DNA of 64,000 bases from a virus. The notes beneath the pieces are model-generated. The model had not been told where the DNA came from and did no database searches. It saw nothing but the letters and a program-made list of their open reading frames with translations. The stretch lies in the IMG/VR virus record IMGVR_UViG_3300012000_000012, positions 1-64,000 of that record; one strand, written 5' to 3'. The position numbers and the translations under genes were made by a program. This document shows, in pieces, positions 28,388-37,971 of the stretch. The stretch's first letter is position 1; the number at the start of each line of letters is the position of its first letter.

Positions 28388-29458
28388 TCACGGGCAACAA
28401 GCACCAGGGCACAGGAATGGATTCAACGCTCTACCGTTGCCAACGCAACAGTAGTAATCCGAAGTGCCTTCCGGACCGCCTGCGTAGTCACGCCCATCAG
28501 GACATACGTTTGCGCCTCCTGGCTCAAAAGTAAACAGTTCAACACCTCCGGGGTCCTGGCAAAAGCCGTTTACGCAACAGCGACAGATGCCGCAGTCTGC
28601 GTCTGTCTCACATGGCTCCGAGCACTCCCCGCATACGCCGTCGTTACAGCACTGTTCTTCTGAGCAATTACTCACACACTCTCCATCCACGCAACTTTGG
28701 CAATTAGCTGGATCACACGGAGGATCACAAATTTCTGGTGGTAAACTAACTAGTATTGGATTTTTATATGTTGAAATATCAATAGTTTTATTTTCCTTAA
28801 ATATATTAACTGCTACTTTATTTTTACACAACGATTTACTATTTATATCTTCACTATTAGTATCTGATGATACTTGAAACAACAAATCATCTTTTATATT
28901 TTTAACTTTAGCTACTTTATAAAAATAAGTTTTTAGCAAGCTTTTTAAATCATTATAGCTAAAATAATAGGCTATATTATTAATGTCTAATATATATGGC
29001 ATAACACTATTAACATCTTCGTTGTATAGTATATTAGCTAAACAAAATATGTTGCCAAGATGAATTTGATTTTCAGTAGAGCTGTCTAGCATTATGGTAT
29101 TAAAATTATTTAAATTTATACTTATACTATCTTGAAGATTAAGATCATAATTATTAGTAATTTCTGCTTGTTTATTATTTTTAATAATACTTGTGTCTAC
29201 TTTATTAACTAGATTATTATTATTAACAAAAATTTGATAACATTCCCATACTGATATTACTTCTACTAAATCATTGCTATCGCATGGTAAAACATATAGC
29301 TCAGTATTTGGACCAATAGTTATAATTTCACCAGAATCTTTATCTGTGCGAATAACACTGGTAATTAAATCTCCACTAGTTGCTGTGGGAACACTAGCAT
29401 ACTGATAAGTAAACTTATTTAAACAATAATCAGTTATATTTTGATAGTTACATATCAT
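28388..29458 (-). CDS. cysteine-rich fibre-region protein, paralogue 2, GC-rich tip
   Basis: 356 residues with the shared start MICNYQNITDYCLNKFTYQ and the CDPPCDPANCQSCVDGEC block. The last ~90 residues (about 265-356) include CGECSEPCETDADCGIC and CVGNGRALNPFLCPGACC. They are encoded by DNA at 28381-28700 that is visibly much GC-richer than the rest of the gene, indicating a replaced or imported tip. Function as in paralogue 1. Confidence concerns the gene; the role as receptor-binding tip is inference. Confidence 0.7.
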   Translation of the reverse strand: MICNYQNITDYCLNKFTYQYASVPTATSGDLITSVIRTDKDSGEIITIGPNTELYVLPCDSNDLVEVISVWECYQIFVNNNNLVNKVDTSIIKNNKQAEITNNYDLNLQDSISINLNNFNTIMLDSSTENQIHLGNIFCLANILYNEDVNSVMPYILDINNIAYYFSYNDLKSLLKTYFYKVAKVKNIKDDLLFQVSSDTNSEDINSKSLCKNKVAVNIFKENKTIDISTYKNPILVSLPPEICDPPCDPANCQSCVDGECVSNCSEEQCCNDGVCGECSEPCETDADCGICRCCVNGFCQDPGGVELFTFEPGGANVCPDGRDYAGGPEGTSDYYCCVGNGRALNPFLCPGACCP

Positions 29459-29460
29459 AA

Positions 29461-30630
29461 TTAGTACTCACATTGCCCATTAACGCATGTACCATTTTGT
29501 GTGGTGGGTCCTGTCCAATTATAGGATGGAGAACCTAGATAATCTTGACAATTATCAACATTGTCTGGAACCTCGTAGTATTTAATACATGCAAATGTTA
29601 AACCAGAAAAGACACAATCGTATCCTATTGGACAGTCACAGTCATCGCAAGATATTTCGCTACATGTACCGCTATCTGTACAAACTGTTCGATCACATTC
29701 TTCTACACATACTCCATTACTACAACACTGTCCTTCTGAGCAATTACTCACACACTCTCCATCCACGCAACTTTGGCAATTAGTTGGATCGCATGGAGGA
29801 TCGCACAATTTTTCTTTTTCTTCACAACTTAATGAACTAAATTTAACAATAATACTATTTTTACTTGATAAGTTTGTATTTTTATCAGAAGTTAAGGTTG
29901 ATGTGTAAGACGGAGCAAAAGTTTGTTTTTGAATATCAGATATTGTGCTAGAGTTTAATATATTATTTATCAAGTTATCTTTTATGATCTTATAAGACTT
30001 TAGTTTATTAAAATAGTTAGATAAAATATTGGTTAGATTATAATAGTTTAAAAAATGAGCATTATTATAGTAGTCTATCAATGGTGGCAACGGAGACGAA
30101 TCATCATTAGCATTTAGTAGTGTGGCTAGTGATAGTATATTGCTAAAGTTAATAACGTCATCTTTTTTTGCTGGTAATACTATACTAAAATTTGTAGTTT
30201 CAGAAATGGTAGTGTTAGAATATGCTCCGTTTACTGATAAACTAATATTAGTAGCAAAATTAGATATTGTGATTAATAAACCATTATCTAGAGCACTATC
30301 ATAGTTACTATTAATAAGATCAATCTGAGCTAATTGGTAATCTTCTAACGGAGGATCACTAACTAATCCGCAATTATTATTTTTATACCATAAGTAACAT
30401 TCCCACGCATTAAGCTCAGGACTTTCGTCATTAAGGTCGCAAGTTTTTATTTGTAATGATGAATTAGGTTGTAATAAAACTGTTTCATTAGTAGTTTTGT
30501 CTGTTCGGTAAACTGATCCATCGTATCCAGTATTTGCTATTACATAATTATTATTAGTGATAAAGCTAGCATATGCATATGAATATTTATTACAGCAATA
30601 GTCGTATATATTGGCATAGTTACATATCAT
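29461..30630 (-). CDS. cysteine-rich fibre-region protein, paralogue 3
   Basis: 389 residues with the start MICNYANIYDYCCNKYSYA and the CDPPCDPTNCQSCVDGEC block shared with paralogues 1 and 2. The C-terminal ~85 residues carry a different cysteine pattern, with DRTVCTDSGTCSEISC and CDDCDCPIGYDC. The middle domain has a segment (about residues 140-165) absent or shorter in the others. All three genes are in the same direction with small gaps, consistent with tandem duplication followed by divergence. Confidence 0.7.
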   Translation of the reverse strand: MICNYANIYDYCCNKYSYAYASFITNNNYVIANTGYDGSVYRTDKTTNETVLLQPNSSLQIKTCDLNDESPELNAWECYLWYKNNNCGLVSDPPLEDYQLAQIDLINSNYDSALDNGLLITISNFATNISLSVNGAYSNTTISETTNFSIVLPAKKDDVINFSNILSLATLLNANDDSSPLPPLIDYYNNAHFLNYYNLTNILSNYFNKLKSYKIIKDNLINNILNSSTISDIQKQTFAPSYTSTLTSDKNTNLSSKNSIIVKFSSLSCEEKEKLCDPPCDPTNCQSCVDGECVSNCSEGQCCSNGVCVEECDRTVCTDSGTCSEISCDDCDCPIGYDCVFSGLTFACIKYYEVPDNVDNCQDYLGSPSYNWTGPTTQNGTCVNGQCEY

Positions 30631-33600
30631 GAGAATTTAAATTCCGATAAATCTATACATCCTACATTACCAGATTTTAATCTAATATATCTAAAATTCA
30701 TCCAGCCACCGCTTGTGGTTTGTGTGGTTGTATTATCAGTAAAAATAGATGCAGAACCTGTGTAGTTTCCAAAATTCCAAATAGTAGTCCAATTAATACC
30801 ATCCACACTACCTTCTAATAAGGTATGATTTAAATAGTATGGTCCATAGAAATAATGTGGACGAATAGAAATATTTGTTACTTTTTTAACTCCTCCAAAA
30901 TCAGCAGTTATAAAAGCAAGACCACTAGGTCCAGCACAACTGCTAAAAGTACTACCATTTTCATTAAGATTATCTCTTAATTTAGATACTAAAATATCAG
31001 GAGTAGCGGTACCACAACAAGGAGTACTAGTAGATAAAGTCCAAGTTGTTGGAGTAGAAGTGTTTGCCGTAACAATTAATACAGTATTATTACTATTACT
31101 AAAATAAATACTATTTTTTGTTTGTAATTGTAGTGTATATGTACCTGGTCCATTAATAGGAACTGCTGCTGATGTTACTCCACTATAATTAATTGCCGTT
31201 TGAACTGTTGGAGTAGTCTGGTTCCAATATTGTAAACGATAAGTAATATTCGATGGACTATCAAAACCACTGCCAATAGGATTGCTAGGAGCTGACCAAG
31301 ATAAAAATATCCCTGTTGTTCCAATTGCTGCTGCTGTTACAGAAGTTGGTGGTTGTGGAGCGCCTAAACCTTTGCCTAGTATAAAGGCAGTATCTGACCA
31401 TGGAGATACGCCAGTAGCATTATATGCTCTTATTCTAGCATATAAATCTACTCCACTATGAGATATACATTGAGTATGATAATTAAGTTTACCAGGAACA
31501 GATAATGTTGTTAATTGACTAGAGAATGAACTGTTGGCAGCATATTGAATTTCATAACCCGTAATAGGTAATCCTCCATTATTAGACGGTCCAGACCAGT
31601 TTAATATTGGAGAATGAGTATTAGTAGTAACTCCAGCAACATTTCCTTTAGTATAATAACATCCAGTATTAGTTGATGCTCCAATAATATTAAATGTTTG
31701 TTGTAGAGATATTGTTGATAATGAATTTAATGAAGATATATTATTTTTAGTAGAACCAACCAAAAAGTCATTAATGATACCACCATAAATATACAATATT
31801 CCAGTAGAAGATAATGATGAAAATACTCCAGCATGAACAGCTGCTCGTCTAAAATCAGAAAAACTCATATATGGATTAGATCCATAAACTTGTCCAGTAA
31901 ATGCTGTGTTTCCATAATTAAAATTAGCAGTTTGATAAGAATTATTTATTATTACCGAATATATCCATCCAGCATATAGTGTATAACCATAAAAACTTGA
32001 AGTATTTATAGGTAAAGGGTTTGAGACAGAACCGTAATTTAATTCTCCAACCGTAAGATTAGTCGGGGCTGTGGGTGCAGAATAAGGACTTACTGGTATA
32101 AAACTGATTATGTTAGAATAACTACCAGTACCAATAATATTAGCTGCTCTTACTCTACTATAGTAAAGAGTATTATTAGTTAATCCTGTAATAACTTTAC
32201 TAAGAGTTGTTGATGTTGTAGTGGTACTAGAAGAGAAATTACTACTTGTGCTATAATCAATAAGATAACCGGTTATTGCTGATCCTCTTGATATGGGTTG
32301 AGAATATAATAGCGTAGCAGATGCGTCTCCTGGTAAAATATTGGTTAATGTTGGAGCATTTGGACTTTGTTTAGCTAACGAACCAGTAGGACTATACGTA
32401 CTAGAGCCAACACTATTATTAGCTTTAGCTCTAAAATAAAAAGTATTATAATTACCAGTTATTGGTACATCAAAACTTATATTAGGAATGCTGTTTTGTG
32501 TTATACTAGTTGTTAAATTTGTAGCAAATGCTGATCCGGATGATGAATATACGGTATAATTTATTATAGGGGTTCCGCCGTCATCTGTTGGGGCCGACAT
32601 TAATACTTGAACAGTATCGTCATCTACCCATGAAGCACTAATAGTTTGAGGAGCATTAGGAACAGTAACGGGCTTGTTTGGCATAGCTAATATTGTTGAT
32701 GAATATGGTCCATATCCAGAAGCATTATATGCTCTCATTCTAAAATAGTAATTAACACTATTTGTTAAGCCACTCAGAGTAATTGGCTGATAATTTGCCA
32801 CATGCAAAGAGCCGGTTGTTGAGGCGAAAGAACTTGATGAGCTTTTTTCAACACTAACATGATCTATTATTAATCCACCATTACCACTGGGTGGTAAATA
32901 ATTAAGAGTAACAGAAGCATTACCAACAAGAGATGATAATCCTGTGGGAGCGGACGGTGTTGTTTTTCTTAGTGTGAAAGATGATGGAGTGCCAGTACCG
33001 GCCAAATTCATTGCTGCTACTCTAAAATAATAATTACCAGTAGTTGTTAATTCGGGATTAAACTTGCTAATATTAAAGTTTCTTAATGAACCAGAAACAT
33101 AAAAAGTAGAATTATAGTTTGGAACATCCTCAACATCAGGAAAATTACTATACATTGATCGATCTATTCGATATCCTGTTACTGGTGATCCTCCATTATT
33201 ATTTGGTCCATCCCAAGATAGATAGGTTGTGTCAAATCCCCAAACTCCTATTAATGATGTTAATCCAGAAGGAACATTATAAGCCGGAGCAACCTCAAAA
33301 ATATTAGATAGTGGTGATTGGCCATAGGAATTAACACTATATAATTTAAAGTAATATGGACTACTATCACTTAAGCCCGTTATTGATCCTGATGAATCAC
33401 TAAAAGTAGCTATATTAATAATATTATTCGGAGTATTACCATATAGTATAGCATAGCTTATTGTTGTATCACTATTAGTTGGGGCATTCCAATCGATATC
33501 AACTTTACCACTACCTCTTATAATACTAGCGCTATTAATAACTCCTGGTTCTTTACCATAAAGAATTTCATCATCAATAATTAGTTGTAAATTTAGTTCA

Positions 33601-34463
33601 GAATATAGATTTTTGGTATCAGCAACAAGATTAAGATAAGAGTTTTCGGTAATACTTGCACTAAAACTATCTATTAAAATATTATTATTTTGAGATATAC
33701 TAATTTTTGGATTAGATGATCGTGGTGGTACAGGTAACGGTATGTTGATTCCAAATTTTCTACTACTTTTACCAGCTCCGGTGCCAGCTTTTAGAGTAGC
33801 ATCAACTTTTTGGTAAAATCTTTTGCATTTAGTTAATTCTTCATTATACGTAATAGGCTTAAAATTACTCACAACATTACCAATTTCCAATTTAGCTCTA
33901 CCTATATCAATAATAGAATTATTAGCTAATCCACCACTAGGATATATTTCTACCAATAATGTAGAAGCATTGGTCGGAACACTAAAAGAATTTTTAAACA
34001 GTGTCCAAGTATCGGCGGAAGTTAAAGAACCACTAAATTTAGCATCTATAATCTCTATTTTACCATTGCTTATGTTATCAAAATTAGGACTATAATATAC
34101 GTTACCATATACCGGACCACTCCAATTGCTATCAGAAGGTTTTTTAGCATAAAAACTAAATGTTAGAGTTTTGCCCCTAATATCTAGTGTAGTATCACTA
34201 TCAATAGCTTGACTCAAAACCGGATACGATCCTGAAGATAGTGTTTTTAGTCTTATACAATTAGATGCGTTGTCCAACCCAATATTGCCAGCTAATCGTG
34301 AAGCTTGATTACCTCCATTACTAATCATATACCATCTGTCTGCGGTAAATCCACCAGCAAAAAATGGAGATCCTCTTTGCCAAACGTCAAAATTGCCGTT
34401 TATTAATAGATTATCATTACTGCTTCTGGTAATATTTTGTGCATAATTTAATATTTTAACCAT
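30627..34463 (-). CDS. tail fibre with FN3 repeats, LCCL domain and discoidin-like tip
   Basis: 1,278 residues. The N-terminus has INGNFDVWQRGSPFFAGGF, a carbohydrate-binding-like jelly roll common in phage fibres (about residues 18-205). About seven fibronectin type III domains follow from residue ~305 (APTGLSSLVG, YYFRMRAYNASGYGPYS, SPVTGYRIDRS). An LCCL domain at about residues 820-925 includes FSDFRRAAVHAGVFSS and FLVGSTKNNISS. The last ~135 residues are discoidin or F5/8C-like (NISIRPHYFYGP, WMNFRYIRL). All these modules bind glycans or proteins, so it is probably a host-binding or decoration fibre. It overlaps paralogue 3 by 4 bases. Confidence 0.85.
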   Translation of the reverse strand: MVKILNYAQNITRSSNDNLLINGNFDVWQRGSPFFAGGFTADRWYMISNGGNQASRLAGNIGLDNASNCIRLKTLSSGSYPVLSQAIDSDTTLDIRGKTLTFSFYAKKPSDSNWSGPVYGNVYYSPNFDNISNGKIEIIDAKFSGSLTSADTWTLFKNSFSVPTNASTLLVEIYPSGGLANNSIIDIGRAKLEIGNVVSNFKPITYNEELTKCKRFYQKVDATLKAGTGAGKSSRKFGINIPLPVPPRSSNPKISISQNNNILIDSFSASITENSYLNLVADTKNLYSELNLQLIIDDEILYGKEPGVINSASIIRGSGKVDIDWNAPTNSDTTISYAILYGNTPNNIINIATFSDSSGSITGLSDSSPYYFKLYSVNSYGQSPLSNIFEVAPAYNVPSGLTSLIGVWGFDTTYLSWDGPNNNGGSPVTGYRIDRSMYSNFPDVEDVPNYNSTFYVSGSLRNFNISKFNPELTTTGNYYFRVAAMNLAGTGTPSSFTLRKTTPSAPTGLSSLVGNASVTLNYLPPSGNGGLIIDHVSVEKSSSSSFASTTGSLHVANYQPITLSGLTNSVNYYFRMRAYNASGYGPYSSTILAMPNKPVTVPNAPQTISASWVDDDTVQVLMSAPTDDGGTPIINYTVYSSSGSAFATNLTTSITQNSIPNISFDVPITGNYNTFYFRAKANNSVGSSTYSPTGSLAKQSPNAPTLTNILPGDASATLLYSQPISRGSAITGYLIDYSTSSNFSSSTTTTSTTLSKVITGLTNNTLYYSRVRAANIIGTGSYSNIISFIPVSPYSAPTAPTNLTVGELNYGSVSNPLPINTSSFYGYTLYAGWIYSVIINNSYQTANFNYGNTAFTGQVYGSNPYMSFSDFRRAAVHAGVFSSLSSTGILYIYGGIINDFLVGSTKNNISSLNSLSTISLQQTFNIIGASTNTGCYYTKGNVAGVTTNTHSPILNWSGPSNNGGLPITGYEIQYAANSSFSSQLTTLSVPGKLNYHTQCISHSGVDLYARIRAYNATGVSPWSDTAFILGKGLGAPQPPTSVTAAAIGTTGIFLSWSAPSNPIGSGFDSPSNITYRLQYWNQTTPTVQTAINYSGVTSAAVPINGPGTYTLQLQTKNSIYFSNSNNTVLIVTANTSTPTTWTLSTSTPCCGTATPDILVSKLRDNLNENGSTFSSCAGPSGLAFITADFGGVKKVTNISIRPHYFYGPYYLNHTLLEGSVDGINWTTIWNFGNYTGSASIFTDNTTTQTTSGGWMNFRYIRLKSGNVGCIDLSEFKFS
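31680..32003 (-). other. LCCL-like domain within the FN3 fibre
   Basis: The segment reads GQVYGSNPYMSFSDFRRAAV, then HAGVFSS, then GILYIYGG, then NDFLVGSTKNNISSL, then SLQQTFNI. The order Tyr-Gly-x-x-x-Tyr, AAVHAG, a Gly-rich strand, and SxxNxIxS matches the LCCL consensus (Limulus factor C, Coch-5b2 and Lgl1 proteins). The usual disulphide cysteines are absent. It appears to be inserted within or between FN3 repeats. Confidence 0.65.
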
Positions 34464-34471
34464 AGATATCC

Positions 34472-34642
34472 TTAACTAGTAGTTTTATCTTTATTCTGTT
34501 CTGTTAAATTCTTATTAATACCACTTAGTTTTTCATAAAGTTGACCAATCGCTACCAAATCACTGGCCTTAAAAACGCCCCTTTGAGTAGCAAGATCAAT
34601 AACCACCATTAGATTCTGAATATCGCCTTGATTTAATTCCAT
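34472..34642 (-). CDS. 56-residue conserved phage peptide
   Basis: A short frame from ATG 34642 to TAA 34472-34474. It has an excellent ribosome site, AAGGGG, 7 bases upstream. The product starts MELNQGDIQNLMVVIDLATQ and is a helical, charged peptide. From memory, short peptides of this kind (MELNxxDIxNI...) are found beside fibre genes in many environmental phages, with unknown function. It sits between the 107-residue structural gene and the FN3 fibre. Confidence 0.75.
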   Translation of the reverse strand: MELNQGDIQNLMVVIDLATQRGVFKASDLVAIGQLYEKLSGINKNLTEQNKDKTTS

Positions 34643-34653
34643 GATTTTTCCCC

Positions 34654-34977
34654 TTATTCTGGACTGTTAATTGGAGCAATAACACCCTGTTCTGCCCCGG
34701 CTTTTCCTATATATAATAGTAATGATTGCACTATATTTGCAAGGTCACTATCTTGTTCACTTTTACTTAATAAATTATCAATAACTAACCAAGTTCCATT
34801 ATCGCCGGGCATATATTCTGCCACACCATCAAATACTCCAAATTTTTTCAAACGAACTCTAGCGGTAGCCTCACCGCCCAAAGTTCCCGCACTAATAATT
34901 ATTTCTTCAACCCATAATTTATCATATGTTTTTGCTGGAACTGTGGATACTATTGCTGGACTTAAAACTGGTAACAT
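34654..34977 (-). CDS. small virion-module protein
   Basis: 107 residues. It has a Pro/Val-rich start (MLPVLSPAIVSTVPAKTYD), a beta-rich middle and a helical end (SDLANIVQSLLLYIGK). It lies between the S74 fibre and the 56-residue peptide, spaced by 1 and 11 bases, and is presumably co-transcribed. I recognise it only as the kind of small protein that accompanies phage fibres; no function is assigned. Confidence 0.65.
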   Translation of the reverse strand: MLPVLSPAIVSTVPAKTYDKLWVEEIIISAGTLGGEATARVRLKKFGVFDGVAEYMPGDNGTWLVIDNLLSKSEQDSDLANIVQSLLLYIGKAGAEQGVIAPINSPE

Positions 34978-34978
34978 A

Positions 34979-37966
34979 TTAATTTCCCTCTAGAATGGAT
35001 AAACGGTCTTTTAAGTTATTGATCATAATTTGTTGTTCTTGTATAGCTTTAATCAAAAGTGAAACCATATTGCTATAATGTATAGCATCTGGCCTATTTT
35101 GATTATCATATTGTACAAATTCTGTTAATCCTATTTCATCTACTTCTTCGGCAATTAAACCACCAAATATTTTGTCTCCATCGTTATGGCTTTTAAATGT
35201 TACACTTCTTAATTGTAAAACTTCATTTAGTCCATGAGTGGCATCATTTATGTTGGTTTTATATCTTAGTGATGATGTTGATCTATATAAAAATCCATCA
35301 CTACCAACTACCACATTAGCAGCAGTAGATGTTAGATTATTATATGGAGAAACTGATGCTGTTCCAGTATTTATGGCTCCGTCATCTCTTGTATATAAAA
35401 GAGCTGTGCCACTACTGTTCGAAACATAAAAAGAAACTGTTGAACTAGTAGCTCCAGATCCTCTTACCTCAAAACGATATGTTGGCGATACACCAATGCC
35501 AGTATTACCACCAAAATAATTTTTACCAGTATGTTCTACATATATACCCCATCTGTTAGTAACTGTAGCGCCAGAACTAGCATCGCTACAATAAATATCA
35601 AAAGCATTTGTTATTGTTCCAGCGGCTCTCCATAGTATATGTTGTATTCCAATTGCCGTTGTAGTTACTGGCGAAACAGCAGAAGTATTATAATGACCAT
35701 ATTGATTATATATACCATATAATGAAGTTAATGTGCCAATATCATTGGTTAATGCATAATTACGTAGATTATTATTAGCTATACCAATACTACTACCACT
35801 ATTTGTTATTCCAGAATTAATCTTAAAATATGTATTTATAGCTACATTTCTAACAGCATAATTACCATTAGTTGTAGCATAACTATATGTGGCGCTTGAT
35901 AGATTATCTCCAGTATTGGTATTGGTAAAATCTTTTATAGCTACTAAAGATGGATTTGTAGTATATGAATCTGTTCTTGTTCCACCACCAATAACTAATT
36001 TATAATCATTAGAGGGAGATGCTCCGAGTCCAGTATTACCGCCACTTTGTACTGTCCATAATGTGCTTTCACTAGCTCCATAACCATTATTTTCTATTAA
36101 TTTTAGAGATCTTGTGCCACTTGAAGCATCGTTTTGCCATGCAAAGCCACCTTTTCCATTAACATCAATTTGAATAGCAGCTTTGCCAGTACCACCACTT
36201 GTTGTTTGTAAACCTTGGGTTGTTATCAGTCCATCACTAGCTGTTGTATAGGATAATATACGACCTCTAATATCAACTTTAAATCCACTACTGACTGAAC
36301 TTGTTCCTATTCCAATGTCTCCAGCACTAGTTATTCTCATTCTTTCTGTTGGAGTACCAGTAGTGCCACTATTACTAGTTGTTGTGCCAAATGTTAAATG
36401 TCCCCCTTGAGATGCATTGTCTATCCATCCTATATTAGCAAAACCTGCTGTTCCATTATTAGTATGATAAGCACTTCTAAATAATATAGATTGTGTATTT
36501 GCTGTTTGCGCTCCAGTAAATATTGCTTGTACTCCATCATTTGTACTAGATACGTGTAGTCTAGCTTGAGGGCTAATTGTTCCTATTCCAACATTTCCAG
36601 CACTAGTTATTATAATACGCGACGTTCCAGAAGTACCGATAGATATATTAGTACTTTCTCGATTCCATATATAAGCATTACCAGCAGAATCCTGTAATAA
36701 CTCAAACCCATCCGTAGATGTTTGTCCCGTAGTAGTATTTGTTAGTTTTAATGAAGTAGCGGTTGCTGCGTGTATATGTAATCCAGAGTAAGTATTATTT
36801 ACAAACGTTGGGGTGGTTGTTCCTATTCCAACATTTCCAGAACTATCAATAACAAACGGTGTCGTATCACCAGTAACATCATTAACAACAAAACTATTAC
36901 CAGTACCATCATTAGTAATAGTGAGTGGAACATTTGTTCCACTAGAACTAATAGTAACTCCACTAGAAACAATATCAATTTTTCCACTAAAAGCATCTAA
37001 TGTAATAGAATTATTGTTAGATCCGCTAATAATTAAATCGTGATCATAATTAGTGTTTATATAACTTTTATTGTTCGAATCATCCATATATATTTTGAAA
37101 GTATCATATCCATTATTGTCTATAAAAGTAATAGATGGCAATCCATCGCTAGAAGTACCATTATATAGCACAATTTTTCCGCCAATGTCATCAGTATACT
37201 CTCCAATAACTAATGTCTCACCATCAAAAGTTAAATTACTTTCAGCATTAATTCCAACAGTGCTTCCTGTACTAGTAAGAACTCTATTATTTCCACTATT
37301 AGCTATAGTTGGAAGTAATCCACTAACGCTACTATTAAAATTTGTAATATAACTACTAGTATGCGTATGACCACTTAAGCTTACTCCAGTATTATTAACT
37401 TGTAAACTTTGAGTAAAATTACCACTTGGTGCTGATATTGAACCTGTAAAAGAGGATCCACTAAGATTAGCTTTATTGGCTAAGCTATTGGTTACTGTAG
37501 TACTAAAATTAGCATCATTACCCAAAGCAACAGCTAGTTCATTTAATGTATCAAGAGCGCTTGGTGCAGAGTTTACAAGATTGCTAATTTCGGTTCGTAC
37601 AAAACTTGTGCTAGCAATTTGATTAGTATTTGTTCCACTTAATGCTGTTGGAACTAATGGAATACCGGTTAGGGTTGGACTATTAGAAAAAACAAGAGAT
37701 CCTGATCCTGTTTCATCGCTAATAACACTTGCTAATTGAGATGAGGAGGTGGTAGCAAATTGATTAAGAGAACCAGATAATGGAGCAAATATTCCACTAA
37801 CTAAACCACTAACAGAAGAGTTAAAATTAGTAATATGACTAGAGGTATGAGAATGACCAACAATACTAACTGGTGTATTATTAACACTTAAGCTATTAAA
37901 ATTACCACTATTTGCAGTAAAATTTCCACTAGTCGTAATATCATGATTGTTAAAATTAATACTCAT
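34979..37966 (-). CDS. tail fibre with C-terminal S74 chaperone domain
   Basis: 995 residues. The N-terminal ~215 residues repeat fibre modules (FNSSVSGL, FTGSISAPSGNF, HTHTSSYITNF) shared with the neighbouring 798-residue fibre. The middle is beta-helical with VGIGTTTP repeats. The C-terminal ~100 residues form a peptidase S74 intramolecular chaperone: SSLRYKTNIND (Ser-Lys dyad region), GGLIAEEVDEI, then a coiled-coil end SLLIKAIQEQQ. Such domains fold the trimer and then cleave themselves off. A homotrimeric fibre whose C-terminus is removed during maturation is the likely product. Confidence 0.9.
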   Translation of the reverse strand: MSINFNNHDITTSGNFTANSGNFNSLSVNNTPVSIVGHSHTSSHITNFNSSVSGLVSGIFAPLSGSLNQFATTSSSQLASVISDETGSGSLVFSNSPTLTGIPLVPTALSGTNTNQIASTSFVRTEISNLVNSAPSALDTLNELAVALGNDANFSTTVTNSLANKANLSGSSFTGSISAPSGNFTQSLQVNNTGVSLSGHTHTSSYITNFNSSVSGLLPTIANSGNNRVLTSTGSTVGINAESNLTFDGETLVIGEYTDDIGGKIVLYNGTSSDGLPSITFIDNNGYDTFKIYMDDSNNKSYINTNYDHDLIISGSNNNSITLDAFSGKIDIVSSGVTISSSGTNVPLTITNDGTGNSFVVNDVTGDTTPFVIDSSGNVGIGTTTPTFVNNTYSGLHIHAATATSLKLTNTTTGQTSTDGFELLQDSAGNAYIWNRESTNISIGTSGTSRIIITSAGNVGIGTISPQARLHVSSTNDGVQAIFTGAQTANTQSILFRSAYHTNNGTAGFANIGWIDNASQGGHLTFGTTTSNSGTTGTPTERMRITSAGDIGIGTSSVSSGFKVDIRGRILSYTTASDGLITTQGLQTTSGGTGKAAIQIDVNGKGGFAWQNDASSGTRSLKLIENNGYGASESTLWTVQSGGNTGLGASPSNDYKLVIGGGTRTDSYTTNPSLVAIKDFTNTNTGDNLSSATYSYATTNGNYAVRNVAINTYFKINSGITNSGSSIGIANNNLRNYALTNDIGTLTSLYGIYNQYGHYNTSAVSPVTTTAIGIQHILWRAAGTITNAFDIYCSDASSGATVTNRWGIYVEHTGKNYFGGNTGIGVSPTYRFEVRGSGATSSTVSFYVSNSSGTALLYTRDDGAINTGTASVSPYNNLTSTAANVVVGSDGFLYRSTSSLRYKTNINDATHGLNEVLQLRSVTFKSHNDGDKIFGGLIAEEVDEIGLTEFVQYDNQNRPDAIHYSNMVSLLIKAIQEQQIMINNLKDRLSILEGN

Positions 37967-37971
37967 AATAA

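Noticed and set aside
27209-30630. Diversity-generating retroelement at the variable tails
   Set aside because: No reverse transcriptase, template repeat or A-specific variation pattern is seen in the window.
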